Below are positions 1-9,435 of a DNA stretch of 41,233 nt, piece after piece. Within the stretch, counting starts at the first letter, position 1, and each line of letters starts with the position of its first letter. Source of the stretch: Prevotella disiens JCM 6334 = ATCC 29426 (GTDB lineage: Bacteria > Bacteroidota > Bacteroidia > Bacteroidales > Bacteroidaceae); NCBI RefSeq assembly GCF_000613345.1, contig NZ_BAIS01000021.1:1-41233 (forward strand). The letters run 5' to 3'. The position numbers and the translations under genes were made by a program. The notes under the pieces are model-generated. The model was not told where the DNA came from. It saw only the letters and a list, made by a program, of their open reading frames with translations, and made no database searches.

Positions 1-20
1 GGAGTTCAAAACAATAGGTT

Positions 21-173
21 TTGAAAATAAAAGCATATCAACCATTATTTCAGAGGAATTTTTCTATTGGTTTAAAAGTACTTAAAGAAGCAAATGTGGT
101 TTACACTTGCGATAAATCCAAGCACGCCTATAAGTTCAATAAGGTTGAGAAATTAAACCAACGATTTCGTTAA
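21..173 (+). other. Unidentified 50-codon open frame, possible gene remnant
   Basis: A frame opening with TTG at 21 and closing with TAA at 171-173 encodes about 50 lysine- and aromatic-rich residues, including VLKEANVVYTCDKSKHAY. An in-frame stop lies at 15-17. There is no ATG and no -7 element in view, so if it is coding it is probably the decayed 3' end of a longer gene. I do not recognise the family. It sits next to a transposase remnant, which fits a region of decay. Chance is a real alternative. Confidence 0.15.
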
Positions 174-246
174 GCCACACGAAGCATGTAAATGAGTGAA
201 ACGAAATTTGAATATGGTCGTGACGAGAAATAGAACCTTTCGAGCA

Positions 247-339
247 ATGATACTTTGTAGGGGCGTGATTTATCACGTTCCTCTCTGCAAATTTTAGTGT
301 ATTAGGAACGTGATAAATCACGCCCCTACAAAGTATCAT
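247..339. repeat. 36-bp inverted repeat, MITE-like
   Basis: Left arm 247-282 and right arm 304-339 are perfect reverse complements around a 21-nt spacer. Each arm contains GTAGGGGCGTGATTTATCAC and an inner palindrome CGTGATTTATCACG. The element lies immediately 5' of the surviving transposase fragment. It could fold into a very stable hairpin or be a miniature transposable element. No ORF is inside it. Confidence 0.75.
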
Positions 340-341
340 AA

Positions 342-572
342 CTTGCCAGAAAGCAGCTATTTTGCACTTTGAAAAAGAACGTTAAATTCCATCAAGCAGA
401 TACGCTGGAACGTATTATGACACGTGTAAAAGATACATTAGGTGTAACCATCAATCGTTTCCGTGCTGATTGTGGTTCCTTTTCAAAAGACATCATTAAA
501 ACCATTGAGAAACATTGTAACCTATTCTATATCAGAGCTAACAACTGCTCAAGAAGATATGAAGATTTTTAA
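342..572 (+). pseudogene. IS1380-family transposase fragment
   Basis: The frame reads KNVKFHQADTLERIMTR, then FRADCGSFSKDIIKTIE, then FYIRANNC, ending at a stop at 570-572. From memory this matches the central part of Bacteroidetes IS1380-family (DDE group 1) transposases, where the Asp of the RADCGSFS stretch belongs to the catalytic triad. A full transposase is over 400 aa and only about 67 residues survive. The N-terminal part is missing upstream of an in-frame stop at 339-341, and the frame closes early. The fragment begins right after the inverted repeat at 247-339. It cannot be active. Confidence 0.7.
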
Positions 573-892
573 AGAATAGCTTCAAACTCTTTGCTGAATT
601 TTATCTTCCCCATTCCCTATGGGTAAGGGAACTTGTGTCCAATAACCAACCTATTTGTAGTAAGTTGAGCAAAAAAATGACAAATCGACCTTTCTCGTAG
701 GGTTAAATGAAACGCAAACAAGTTTTGAAACAAACAAGGAAATTGTTTGCGAAAATAAGGATAAATTTAATATTGCACTGGAGAAAAAATAATATTTGTA
801 ACCACGTCTTTGCTTACAAATTTAAAATAAAATAGGAGTGAAATTCAATCGTAGAATTTCACTCCTTTATTTATATAAGCACCTTATGTTGT
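573..892. other. Intergenic decay region
   Basis: This holds no credible gene. It may contain further decayed IS sequence, but I could not recognise a continuing transposase frame. There is one short inverted repeat, CGCAAACAA at 713-721 with TTGTTTGCG at 743-751, and the secA terminator at 834-866. Confidence 0.5.
834..866 (-). terminator. secA intrinsic terminator
   Basis: A 13-bp stem, AGGAGTGAAATTC (834-846) with GAATTTCACTCCT (854-866), encloses a 7-nt loop. Read on the minus strand it is followed by a T-rich tract. It lies 27 bases past the secA stop codon. Confidence 0.8.
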
Positions 893-3800
893 TTATCTCA
901 TATTGCGACCATGGCAATTCTTAAACTTTTTGCCACTTCCGCATGGACATGGGTCGTTAGGACGTGGCATCTTCTCTGCCATATAAGGTGTGCGTTGAGG
1001 CTGTTGGGCAGTTTCACGCGTATCGTGATGAGCGGCAGCTTGCTGATTTTGGTCAATCAAGTCGTCTTTTGTTTCCTCATAACGTTGTACATGTTGCTCT
1101 GGAGCAGCTTCTCGTATTTCTTCAGCTGGTTGCATTTCTGGAATCTGACCACGCATCAATACGCTTGCTGTACGATTGTTCATGTCGTTAATCATGTTGT
1201 CCCAAAGTTTCACACTTTCAAGTTTGAAGATGAGTAATGGGTCTTTTTGTTCATATGACGCATTTTGTACAGAGTGGCGTAAATCGTCCAATTGGCGTAA
1301 GTTTTCTTTCCAATCATCGTCAATGAGGTGGAGAAGAATAACTTTCTCAAACTGCTTTACAACTGATTTTGCTTCCGAATCGTATGCTTCTTTTAAGTCG
1401 CAAGGAATATTGTAAACACGCTTACCATCAGTAATAGGCACCATGATGCGTTCATACATCGCACCTTGATTTTCGTAAACTTCTTTAATGATAGGCCATG
1501 CTACGGTTTGAATGCGTTCGGTCTTACGTTCAAAGTTTTGGATTGCAGCTTGAAAACTACGTTCTGCCAACTCTTCTTTATTTGCACTTGCTAATTCAGC
1601 TTCGGTAAATGGGCATTCCATAGCCAAAACTTTGAGGAATTCTTCTACGCAACCTTCATAATCGTTTGATTCAATAATATTCAAGCAACGGTCCCAAATG
1701 ATGTTTGAAATATCCATACCGATGCGTTCACCCATGAGAGCGTGGCGGCGCTTTTCGTAAATTACGGTACGTTGCTTGTTCATCACATCATCGTATTCGA
1801 GCAAACGTTTACGAATACCGAAGTTATTTTCTTCAACCTTCTTCTGAGCGCGTTCAATACTATTTGAAATCATTGAACTTTCGATGCGTTCACCTTCCTC
1901 GAAACCGAGTTTGTCCATCACCTTTGCAATACGTTCTGAACCGAAAAGACGCATCAATTTGTCTTCCAAAGAAACGTAGAACACAGAAGAACCTGGGTCG
2001 CCTTGACGTCCTGCACGACCACGTAACTGTCGGTCTACACGACGACTTTCGTGGCGTTCGGTACCGATAATTGCTAAACCACCAGCTTCTTTTACTTCTT
2101 TAGAAAGCTTGATGTCGGTACCACGACCTGCCATGTTGGTAGCAATGGTAACTGCACCGAGCCCATTGATTGACTGACCAGCTTCTGCAACGATTTGTGC
2201 TTCCTTTAAGTGTTGCTTAGCGTTCAATACTTGGTGTGGAATTTTGCGCATATTGAGCATCTTACTCAGCAATTCACTGATTTCCACAGAGGTAGTACCT
2301 ACCAAACAAGGACGACCACTATTGCGCATTTCTTCGATTTCTTCGATAACGGCAGCATACTTTTCACGAGCGGTCTTGTAGACACGGTCTTCCATATCCT
2401 TGCGTTGGATAGGACGGTTGGTAGGAATTTCAACAACATCAAGTTTGTAGATGTCCCAAAATTCACCTGCTTCAGTTGAAGCCGTACCCGTCATACCTGA
2501 CAACTTGTGGTACATACGGAAGTAGTTTTGAAGGGTAATGGTAGCAAAAGTTTGTGTAGCAGCTTCCACTTTTACATGTTCTTTTGCTTCTACAGCTTGG
2601 TGTAAACCATCGCTCCAACGGCGTCCTTCCATGATACGACCCGTTTGTTCGTCAACGATTTTTACTTCACCGTCAAGCACAACATACTCATCGTCTTTAT
2701 TAAACATGGTATAAGCCTTGAGCAATTGTTGCAAAGTATGTACACGTTCGCTTTGTACACCATAGTTGCTCATCATTTCGTCTTTCTTATCGATATAAGC
2801 TTGCTCATCAATTTTCTTTTCTTCTTTTTCCTTTTCAAGTGCTGATAACTCGGTTGTAATATCAGGAAGAACGAACAAAGTATCATCGCTAACTTCTTTT
2901 GCAAGCCATGCTCCACCCTTATCGGTAAGGTCGCATGAGTTCAACTTCTCGTCTGTTACAAAATAAAGAGGTTCTACAGCCTTTGGCATTTCACGGTTGT
3001 TGTTAGCCATATAATACTCTTCAGTTTTTAACATGCCCGACTTGATGCCTTCTTCAGAAAGGAACTTAATGAGCGCCTTGTTCTTTGGAAGTGCTTTGTG
3101 TGAACGATAAAGGGCAAGGAAACCTTCTTCAAGCATCGTTGAACGCTCTTTGTCGTCCTTTATGTTGAGCGCTTGTGCTATCTTTGTACGAGCTTCGGCA
3201 AGAAGTTCGGTAGCTTGTTTGCGTTGAACCTCAAAGAGTTTTTGTACCAATGGTTGATATTCTTCAAACATTTGGTCATCGCCCTTTGGAACAGGTCCAC
3301 TAATAATAAGAGGTGTACGAGCATCATCGACCAGAACTGAGTCCACCTCATCGACAATCGCATAATTGTGCTGACGTTGTACAAGGTCAGCAGGTGAAAC
3401 TGCCATATTGTCACGCAAGTAGTCGAAACCAAATTCGTTATTTGTACCGAAAGTAATGTCAGCTTGGTAAGCTTTACGACGTTCAGGAGAATTAGGTTGG
3501 TGCTTGTCAATACAATCAACTGAAAGACCATTAAACTCGTAAAGAGGCCCCATCCATTCAGAGTCACGTTTAGCAAGATAGTCGTTCACTGTAACAACGT
3601 GTACACCATTGCCAGTCAAAGCGTTAAGGAATACAGGCAAGGTAGCCACGAGAGTTTTACCTTCACCCGTTGCCATTTCTGCAATTTTACCTTGGTGAAG
3701 TACGGTACCACCGAAAAGTTGCACATCATAGTGTACCATTTCCCATTTAAGGTCGTTGCCACCAGCTGTCCAATGGTTGTGATAATAAGCCTTATCACCT

Positions 3801-4249
3801 TCAATGGTAACGAAATCTTTATTTGGGTCGGCTGCCAACTCGCGGTCGAAGTCGGTAGCAGTAACGATTGTTTCTTCGTTTTCAGTAAAGCGACGAGCAG
3901 TATCTTTTACGATTGAGAAAGCTACTGGCATTACTTCGTTCAAAGCATTCTCGTAGTTTTCTAACGCTTCTTTCTCAATTTTATCTATCTTATTGAATAT
4001 TTCTTCACGTTCGTCGATAGGTGTTGCTTCAATTTGCTCACGGAGTTTTGCTATTTCTTCACGTTGTTGCTTACCTGCATCTTGAACAAATTGTTGAATT
4101 TCCTTTGTTTTAGCACGTAAATCATCGTTGCTTAATTCTTTGATTTGTGGATATACTTCCTTTACTTTATTAACAAACGGCTGAATGAGTTTCATGTCGC
4201 GTGTTGATTTATCGCCGAAGAGCGATCTCATTAATTTTGTAAAATTCAT
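893..4249 (-). CDS. secA: Preprotein translocase ATPase SecA
   Basis: SecA is the cytoplasmic motor ATPase that drives unfolded preproteins through SecYEG. The 1,118-aa product shows Walker A ATGEGKT at about residues 193-199, the DEAD-like motif [21 protein letters not shown] split around the DEVD core, the helicase motif GRGTDIKL, and [12 protein letters not shown]. The C-terminus is [14 protein letters not shown], the zinc-binding tail that contacts SecB or ribosomes. The length exceeds the roughly 900 aa of Proteobacteria; an insertion near residues 45-100 and an acidic, Gln-rich linker before the tail are normal for Bacteroidetes SecA. The start ATG at 4249 gives the expected [15 protein letters not shown]. 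No clear -7 element lies directly upstream, so it may be co-transcribed with the genes from 5913. Identification is secure. Confidence 0.98.
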   Translation of the reverse strand: MNFTKLMRSLFGDKSTRDMKLIQPFVNKVKEVYPQIKELSNDDLRAKTKEIQQFVQDAGKQQREEIAKLREQIEATPIDEREEIFNKIDKIEKEALENYENALNEVMPVAFSIVKDTARRFTENEETIVTATDFDRELAADPNKDFVTIEGDKAYYHNHWTAGGNDLKWEMVHYDVQLFGGTVLHQGKIAEMATGEGKTLVATLPVFLNALTGNGVHVVTVNDYLAKRDSEWMGPLYEFNGLSVDCIDKHQPNSPERRKAYQADITFGTNNEFGFDYLRDNMAVSPADLVQRQHNYAIVDEVDSVLVDDARTPLIISGPVPKGDDQMFEEYQPLVQKLFEVQRKQATELLAEARTKIAQALNIKDDKERSTMLEEGFLALYRSHKALPKNKALIKFLSEEGIKSGMLKTEEYYMANNNREMPKAVEPLYFVTDEKLNSCDLTDKGGAWLAKEVSDDTLFVLPDITTELSALEKEKEEKKIDEQAYIDKKDEMMSNYGVQSERVHTLQQLLKAYTMFNKDDEYVVLDGEVKIVDEQTGRIMEGRRWSDGLHQAVEAKEHVKVEAATQTFATITLQNYFRMYHKLSGMTGTASTEAGEFWDIYKLDVVEIPTNRPIQRKDMEDRVYKTAREKYAAVIEEIEEMRNSGRPCLVGTTSVEISELLSKMLNMRKIPHQVLNAKQHLKEAQIVAEAGQSINGLGAVTIATNMAGRGTDIKLSKEVKEAGGLAIIGTERHESRRVDRQLRGRAGRQGDPGSSVFYVSLEDKLMRLFGSERIAKVMDKLGFEEGERIESSMISNSIERAQKKVEENNFGIRKRLLEYDDVMNKQRTVIYEKRRHALMGERIGMDISNIIWDRCLNIIESNDYEGCVEEFLKVLAMECPFTEAELASANKEELAERSFQAAIQNFERKTERIQTVAWPIIKEVYENQGAMYERIMVPITDGKRVYNIPCDLKEAYDSEAKSVVKQFEKVILLHLIDDDWKENLRQLDDLRHSVQNASYEQKDPLLIFKLESVKLWDNMINDMNNRTASVLMRGQIPEMQPAEEIREAAPEQHVQRYEETKDDLIDQNQQAAAHHDTRETAQQPQRTPYMAEKMPRPNDPCPCGSGKKFKNCHGRNMR

Positions 4250-4348
4250 TATAATGTATGTTTGTGGTGGGCATTTTACGCTTTATTTCCACCTTTATTA
4301 ATATGTTTTATTTCCTTTTAATCACTATTTTGCACTACTAAAGCGCTA

Positions 4349-4714
4349 TTATGAAATAAAACAACTGGGTGCGCGAATAAGAATAGCAGAGCTTATCGAA
4401 GGATTTGGTAGGTAGATAGATTCTACTTTGCTTTGCTTTTCTAATTTTCCAACGTTATAATAAAATACTTTGTTGTGTCTGTCGAGTAGGGCAATGCGTG
4501 TGGTTAACGGCTCTTTATTGTCCTCTTTGTGTATATTTTTATAGGCTTCAATGACTGAAAGAATATCAGTCTCAACTCCTTTCAGTTCTAAATGGTTGCA
4601 AAACTCCTCCAAAGTAGAATTACCCAATGCCGCTTTGAGCGCAGACTGATAGGTCTGAGCTTCAACGCCAGTAGCTGCTAAAACAACGAGCAATGCGGTA
4701 ATGTACTTATTCAT
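4349..4714 (-). CDS. Small secreted hypothetical protein
   Basis: The 121-aa product begins with a Sec signal peptide (MNKYITALLVVLAATGVEAQ, likely cleaved after VEA). I do not recognise a family for the remaining roughly 100 residues, a mixed charged domain with a single Cys near each end. Its ATG overlaps the stop of the upstream DUF4105 gene by one base (TAATG), so the two are almost certainly translationally coupled in one operon. A role in the periplasm or at the envelope with that partner is an inference from position. Confidence 0.7.
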   Translation of the reverse strand: MNKYITALLVVLAATGVEAQTYQSALKAALGNSTLEEFCNHLELKGVETDILSVIEAYKNIHKEDNKEPLTTRIALLDRHNKVFYYNVGKLEKQSKVESIYLPNPSISSAILIRAPSCFIS

Positions 4715-5913
4715 TATATTGCAATTCTTTCGTTTGTAGTATTACTAAACTTTGCCAACCACAAATGGTAGCCGCAATTAACAAGCAAGAATAGTGCCAC
4801 AATTAGTATTGGCAGTGGTATTCTTTGAAAAAAACTTCCCAAAAGCCCAATAAAAATCGATATTCCCCAAGCTCCAAACCACCAATGACTCTTCTTTTGG
4901 CGAATGTTTTTGATTATTTTAGGGAGGAAAATTAAGCATAGAGGATTGAAAATGAAGATAATCATGTTCAAACTTACGCAAGGGTGTTGCGAGAATACCA
5001 TTGCGAAAAGTAATAAACCAATCATTCCAGCAATCAATAGCAAGGATAAATCCCATACCCAATACACTTTCTTTTGTTTGTATTCTATTAAAACAATGAC
5101 AGTTGCAAAAATTCCAAAGATAATTGCTACTTGCATTGGTGTGATAGGATATTCCTTTTCGGTAAGCGTCTGATTGGGTTGTAGTAAAATTGCTGTACTT
5201 TTTACCAATGGTTGCCCATTATGCAGTCCGCTTTCTATATACTTTCTAAGATTATCAGGTAGGAAAAGCTTTTGCTCTCTCGTAGCAACAGACAAGTCAG
5301 CTGTTACACCTAATAATATATCTTCGCCAAATTGCGTCCAAATATCGTTTTTATTCCATTCGTGAATCATCTCACGATAAGTAGGGAGTACCGTTTTGGT
5401 GTCAGCGTAAAAGGTAGTTTTGCCTTTTAGTTTGTCAAGTAAAATGTGTTGCGCCCTTGTTGTGCAGTTATCGTAGAAGAAATTGTAGCGATAAACAACA
5501 TTTTCGGGACGTAAATTTTCCCTTAAAGCCGTGAAAATTTGATATTTTTCCTCTTTCGAAAGATTGAGTTTTTGCTCTATAACGCCACGTCCTTCGTAAG
5601 AATATTGAAATAACATTTCTTCCATAGACTCAATGCCGACACGATAATCGGTAAGTCCAAAGATGAAACGTGGAATAAACATGGATTGAGAAAGTGAGAA
5701 AAGACCGTAATTAATGGAAAGGTCGTTGCCATTGCGTAAGTCGTTGTATCTGATAGCAGTATGTCCATATTGCGACCACGACTCTTCTCCTGGTGTACAG
5801 GTGAGTAAAGAAATCTCAACCGAGTCCGAATATGTCAATGTTTGAGAATTTGCGACCAGTGGAAAGACTGAAAGCAAAAATAAAATTGTAATATATTCTA
5901 CAACCTTCTTCAT
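4714..5913 (-). CDS. DUF4105 (Lnb N-terminal-like) membrane protein
   Basis: The 399-aa product has an N-terminal signal peptide, a periplasmic DUF4105 domain with LLTCTPGEESWSQYGHTAIR near residues 35-55 and NFFYDNCTTRAQHILLDKL near 145-160, then about five hydrophobic segments from residue ~260 to the end. The conserved His and the DNC motif resemble papain-like or NlpC/P60-type active sites. Family members are related to the N-terminal periplasmic domain of Lnb, but the biochemical role in Bacteroidales is not established. The -7 element is so close to the ATG that the mRNA may be almost leaderless. It is the first gene of a pair or trio running towards secA. Confidence 0.85.
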   Translation of the reverse strand: MKKVVEYITILFLLSVFPLVANSQTLTYSDSVEISLLTCTPGEESWSQYGHTAIRYNDLRNGNDLSINYGLFSLSQSMFIPRFIFGLTDYRVGIESMEEMLFQYSYEGRGVIEQKLNLSKEEKYQIFTALRENLRPENVVYRYNFFYDNCTTRAQHILLDKLKGKTTFYADTKTVLPTYREMIHEWNKNDIWTQFGEDILLGVTADLSVATREQKLFLPDNLRKYIESGLHNGQPLVKSTAILLQPNQTLTEKEYPITPMQVAIIFGIFATVIVLIEYKQKKVYWVWDLSLLLIAGMIGLLLFAMVFSQHPCVSLNMIIFIFNPLCLIFLPKIIKNIRQKKSHWWFGAWGISIFIGLLGSFFQRIPLPILIVALFLLVNCGYHLWLAKFSNTTNERIAI

Positions 5914-5921
5914 TTACTCCG

Positions 5922-5929
5922 CAAAGGTA
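5922..5929 (-). promoter_or_regulatory. -7 element for the DUF4105 gene
   Basis: On the minus strand the sequence reads TACCTTTG, matching TAnnTTTG. It ends only 8 bases before the ATG at 5913, predicting a leader of a few bases at most. Confidence 0.6.
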
Positions 5930-6011
5930 ATGAAAAAGTGTGATACCGCAAAGAAAGCTTATTAAAAATCAAAATACCATATATAATTTCCATGATATCA
6001 TTTTTTTTTAA

Positions 6012-6019
6012 TAACTTTG
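6012..6019 (+). promoter_or_regulatory. -7 element for the OMP-lptC-CorC operon
   Basis: TAACTTTG matches TAnnTTTG and lies about 30 bases before the ATG at 6049. Confidence 0.75.
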
Positions 6020-6048
6020 CACTGTTTATATTTTGAAATAACAAATAA

Positions 6049-7356
6049 ATGAAGAAAATATTATCTGCAGTCCTCTTCGTAGCCATGTCTGTTTCAGCAT
6101 GGGGACAGAGTGGTACGAACTCTCCTTATAGCCAATTTGGCTTAGGAACATTGGCACCGCAATCAACAGGGTTTAATAGAGGTATGAATGGATTGGCTTA
6201 TGGTTTCCACGAACATAACCAAATTAACTATCAAAACCCTGCTTCGTATTCTGAGTTAGACTCTTTGTCATTCATTTTTGATGCGGGAGTAAGTTTGCAA
6301 ATAACTAACTTTGAAGAATATGGGCGTAAGAAAAATGCAAATAATGGTGATATTGAATACATTAATGCTGCTTTTCGTGCATTCAAACATGTGGGTGTTA
6401 GCTTTGGTTTGATGCCTTATACGAATGTAGGATTCAAGTATAGTAATAAAGAAAATGTAAACGCATTTCCAAGTACATCTATCCAAAATGCTACTTATTC
6501 TAATACCTTCTCTGGAAAAGGTGGGCTTCGTCAGGTTTATCTTGGTATAGGTTGGGAACCTTTCCGTGGCTTTGCATTTGGTGCAAACATTTCTTATCTT
6601 TGGGGAAGTTTAGAGAGAAATATCGAAAACAGCTATAGCGACAAGTTCATAAAGACACTTTCAAAGGAATATAATATTGACGTGAATAGTTATAGAGCCG
6701 ATTTTGGTTTGCAATATACCCAGAAATTATCAAGAAAAAATGCTTTAACGTTCGGCTTGACCTACGCTTTGGGACATAAACTCAATTCAGATGCAGAATG
6801 TAATATTATCTCAAAAAACTCGCAGACAGGCGTTAGCGATACAACGCATTATAGTCTTGAAGATGCCATAAAGTTACCTCATGTGTTTGGAGTAGGTGTG
6901 ATGTTTAATCATAATAACCGCTTAAAATTAGGGGTTGATTATCAATTACAGCAGTGGGGTGCTTTAGAAATTCCTCAATTTAATGTAATTAATAATGTGG
7001 CAAGCTATAAAGCGGCTAAAGGATTGCTTTCTGACCAACATAAAATTACATTAGGTGGAGAGTATTGTAAGGGCGAACGCTATCGTGGATTCTTCAGTCG
7101 TATGCATTATCGAGCAGGTGTAAGTTACGCAACCCCTTACGTTAAAATCAATGGACAGGACGGTCCTCGTGAAATTTCAGCAAGTCTTGGCTTTGGTATT
7201 CCAATAGTAAACAATTATAACAATAGAAGCATCTTAAATATTAGTGCTGAATGGGTAAACCGTAGTGCGACAGGATTAATAAAGGAAAATATGTTCCGCA
7301 TTAATGTTGGACTTACTTTCAACGAGCGTTGGTTTGCTAAATTTAAGGTGCAATAA
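6049..7356 (+). CDS. Outer-membrane beta-barrel protein
   Basis: The 435-aa product has a signal peptide (cleavage after SVSAWG) and then a sequence rich in alternating aromatic/polar strands, such as FGLTYALGHKL and LGVDYQLQQWG, typical of an outer-membrane barrel. It begins NSPYSQFGLGTL and contains GLAYG and NPASYS, features shared with FadL-like Bacteroidetes OMPs. In Bacteroidales a gene of this kind commonly precedes lptC and the CorC-family gene, as here. Cargo is unknown, and an LPS- or lipid-related role is only suggested by lptC downstream. It opens an operon with its own TAnnTTTG promoter. Confidence 0.8.
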   Translation: MKKILSAVLFVAMSVSAWGQSGTNSPYSQFGLGTLAPQSTGFNRGMNGLAYGFHEHNQINYQNPASYSELDSLSFIFDAGVSLQITNFEEYGRKKNANNGDIEYINAAFRAFKHVGVSFGLMPYTNVGFKYSNKENVNAFPSTSIQNATYSNTFSGKGGLRQVYLGIGWEPFRGFAFGANISYLWGSLERNIENSYSDKFIKTLSKEYNIDVNSYRADFGLQYTQKLSRKNALTFGLTYALGHKLNSDAECNIISKNSQTGVSDTTHYSLEDAIKLPHVFGVGVMFNHNNRLKLGVDYQLQQWGALEIPQFNVINNVASYKAAKGLLSDQHKITLGGEYCKGERYRGFFSRMHYRAGVSYATPYVKINGQDGPREISASLGFGIPIVNNYNNRSILNISAEWVNRSATGLIKENMFRINVGLTFNERWFAKFKVQ

Positions 7357-7412
7357 GATATTAAAAATATAGAATAGGTGGATTTTAAAACGACAGGTCA
7401 TAAGAAATTAGC

Positions 7413-8066
7413 ATGAATAAGAGCAAGTTTTTCATAGTATGTACGTTTATTGCATCTTGTTTCGTGTCATTTTTAACTTCATGTAATAAAAGTCGTTCGC
7501 ATACAGCTCCTGCCATTCGTGAGAAAGACTCTGTTCCTATCATGACAACCTATGGTGTAAATACATTAATTTCAGATTCTGGTGTCATAAAATATCGCAT
7601 TGTGGCAGAAGAATGGGAAGTGAATGAAAATAAAAAACCATCACGGTGGAGTTTTAATAAAGGGCTTTTATTGATGCAATTTGATTTAAAAAAGCATGTT
7701 GTTGGTTACATGCAATGCGATACCGCTATCTATTTCGATAAAATTCATCGTTGGGAATTACATGGAAATGTGAGGATTGTAACTGCTCAGAAAACACAAT
7801 TTTATAGTAATGAACTTTTCTGGGACGAACAAAATCACGAGATTTGGTCAAATGTTTATTCTCATTTAAAAACGCCAGAGAAAGAATTAGAGGGAAATTG
7901 GTTTAAGAGTGATGAGCAAATGACTCGCTATGAGATACGCCAAGTTAAAGGGTGGGGTATCTTCAAAGAGCAAGAATTTAACCCAAATTCAATGCAAAAT
8001 GTGCCGTTAGCTCCTATTGATACATTATCAAAAGCCAATTTTAAAGGCAAAATATTTAAACGATAA
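7413..8066 (+). CDS. lptC: LPS export protein LptC
   Basis: LptC is the bitopic periplasmic subunit that takes lipopolysaccharide from LptB2FG and passes it to LptA. The 217-aa product has a hydrophobic N-terminus ending in a lipobox-like LTSC, as in other Bacteroidetes LptC proteins that are annotated as lipoproteins. A beta-jellyroll region follows, with the family pattern around GVIKYRIVAEEW, ADTAIYFD-like CDTAIYFDKIHRWELHGNV, and TQFYSNELFWDE. It is 56 bases after the OMP gene and 6 bases before the CorC-family gene, so it is operonic. Confidence 0.88.
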   Translation: MNKSKFFIVCTFIASCFVSFLTSCNKSRSHTAPAIREKDSVPIMTTYGVNTLISDSGVIKYRIVAEEWEVNENKKPSRWSFNKGLLLMQFDLKKHVVGYMQCDTAIYFDKIHRWELHGNVRIVTAQKTQFYSNELFWDEQNHEIWSNVYSHLKTPEKELEGNWFKSDEQMTRYEIRQVKGWGIFKEQEFNPNSMQNVPLAPIDTLSKANFKGKIFKR

Positions 8067-8072
8067 AAGAAG

Positions 8073-9332
8073 TTGGATACAAGTTTAATAGTTGGAATTA
8101 TCATATCATTGACATTATCTGCATTCTTTTCAGGAATGGAGATTGCTTTTGTTTCGAGCAATAGAATGTTAGCAGAAATGGATAAAGAAAAGAATGGATT
8201 TGCTCAAAAGTGTATTCATATCTTTTATAAGAATCCAAATGGTTTTGTTTCCACCATGCTCGTTGGGAATAATATCGTGCTTGTTTTGTATGGAATATTA
8301 TTTGCTAACCTCTTCAATGCTACATTATTTTTATCTTTTCCACCCGCCACACAAGTAATTTTAAATACTCTCCTTTCTACTTTAATCGTTGTTTTTACAG
8401 GCGAATTTATTCCGAAATTATTATTTAAGAGTAGTCCCAATAGTCTACTTACCTTCTTTTCTCCTTTAGCTTACTTGTTTTTTATAATTCTTTGGCCTAT
8501 AAGCAGGTTCTCCACTTTCCTCTCTCGCATGATTTTGAAGTCTATTGGCGTTAAAATGGACGAGATAAAGAACAATGGAACTTTCACAAAAGTAGATTTA
8601 GACTACTTGCTTCAGAGTTCTATTGATAATGCAAAGAATGATGGAAGTATAGAGGAGGAAGTCAAAATATTCCAGAATGCGTTAGATTTTACAGATACAA
8701 AAGTAAAAGATTGTATGATTCCTCGTACAGAAATTAACGCCGTTGATATTGATTGTACTGCCACTGATTTACAACAAATGTTCATAGAAAGTGGAAATTC
8801 TAAAATTATTGTGTACAAAGAAGATATTGACCACATCGTAGGATACATACACTCTTCCGAAATGTTTAAAAACTTTCAGGAATGGCGTGAGCATGTTCGT
8901 GAAATGCCTTTCGTACCAGAAACAATGCCTGCTCAGAAATTGATGCAAACTTTTTTACAGCAGAAGAAAAGTTTAGGAGTAGTGGTTGATGAGTTTGGAG
9001 GAACGAGTGGTATCATTTCTTTGGAAGATATAGTCGAGGAAATCTTTGGCGAAATTGAAGATGAACACGACAACTCAAACTATATTGCCAAGCAAATAAC
9101 CGATAACGAATACATACTTTCTGCTCGATTAGAAATAGAAAAAGTGAATGATATGTTTGGTTTAGATTTGCCAGAAAACGATGATTATATGACCATAAGT
9201 GGTTTCATTTTATACGAATATCAGAGTTTTCCTAAATTAAATGAATTAGTGAAAATTGGTAAGTTTGAGTTTAAGATAATCAAGAATACAATGACAAAAA
9301 TAGAACTTGTAAAGCTAAAAGTCAAGAAATAG
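8073..9332 (+). CDS. CNNM/CorC (HlyC) family transporter
   Basis: The 419-aa product has the family architecture: a DUF21 (CNNM) membrane domain of about four hydrophobic segments in residues 1-170 containing SAFFSGMEIAFVSSNR, a CBS pair at about 200-320 (VKDCMIPRTEINAVD, then VVDEFGGTSGIISLEDIVEEIFGEI), and a CorC_HlyC domain at the C-terminus (DYMTISGFILYE). Such proteins are linked to Mg2+/Co2+ efflux, and the gliding protein GldE belongs to the same family. The frame starts at TTG 8073, six bases after the lptC stop; the first internal ATG would remove the first membrane segment, so TTG is preferred. Confidence 0.88.
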   Translation: MDTSLIVGIIISLTLSAFFSGMEIAFVSSNRMLAEMDKEKNGFAQKCIHIFYKNPNGFVSTMLVGNNIVLVLYGILFANLFNATLFLSFPPATQVILNTLLSTLIVVFTGEFIPKLLFKSSPNSLLTFFSPLAYLFFIILWPISRFSTFLSRMILKSIGVKMDEIKNNGTFTKVDLDYLLQSSIDNAKNDGSIEEEVKIFQNALDFTDTKVKDCMIPRTEINAVDIDCTATDLQQMFIESGNSKIIVYKEDIDHIVGYIHSSEMFKNFQEWREHVREMPFVPETMPAQKLMQTFLQQKKSLGVVVDEFGGTSGIISLEDIVEEIFGEIEDEHDNSNYIAKQITDNEYILSARLEIEKVNDMFGLDLPENDDYMTISGFILYEYQSFPKLNELVKIGKFEFKIIKNTMTKIELVKLKVKK

Positions 9333-9376
9333 TGCATTTTCTTCGGTAAATATTACTTTAATTATGTTTTTCTTTG

Positions 9377-9384
9377 TATTTTTG
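9377..9384 (+). promoter_or_regulatory. -7 element for the PPIase gene
   Basis: TATTTTTG matches TAnnTTTG and lies about 52 bases before the ATG at 9436. It suggests the PPIase has its own promoter although it follows the OMP-lptC-CorC genes. Confidence 0.55.
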
Positions 9385-9435
9385 TAGGCAATTTTTTGCA
9401 AACATAAGGAATAATCAAAAATAAAAATAATAAAA

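Noticed and set aside
342..572. Functional transposase
   Set aside because: Only about one sixth of the protein is left and an in-frame stop precedes it; it is a remnant.
893..4249. Several open frames of 66-132 codons opposite or inside secA
   Set aside because: They lie wholly within a secure gene in other frames and show no protein-like composition or starts.
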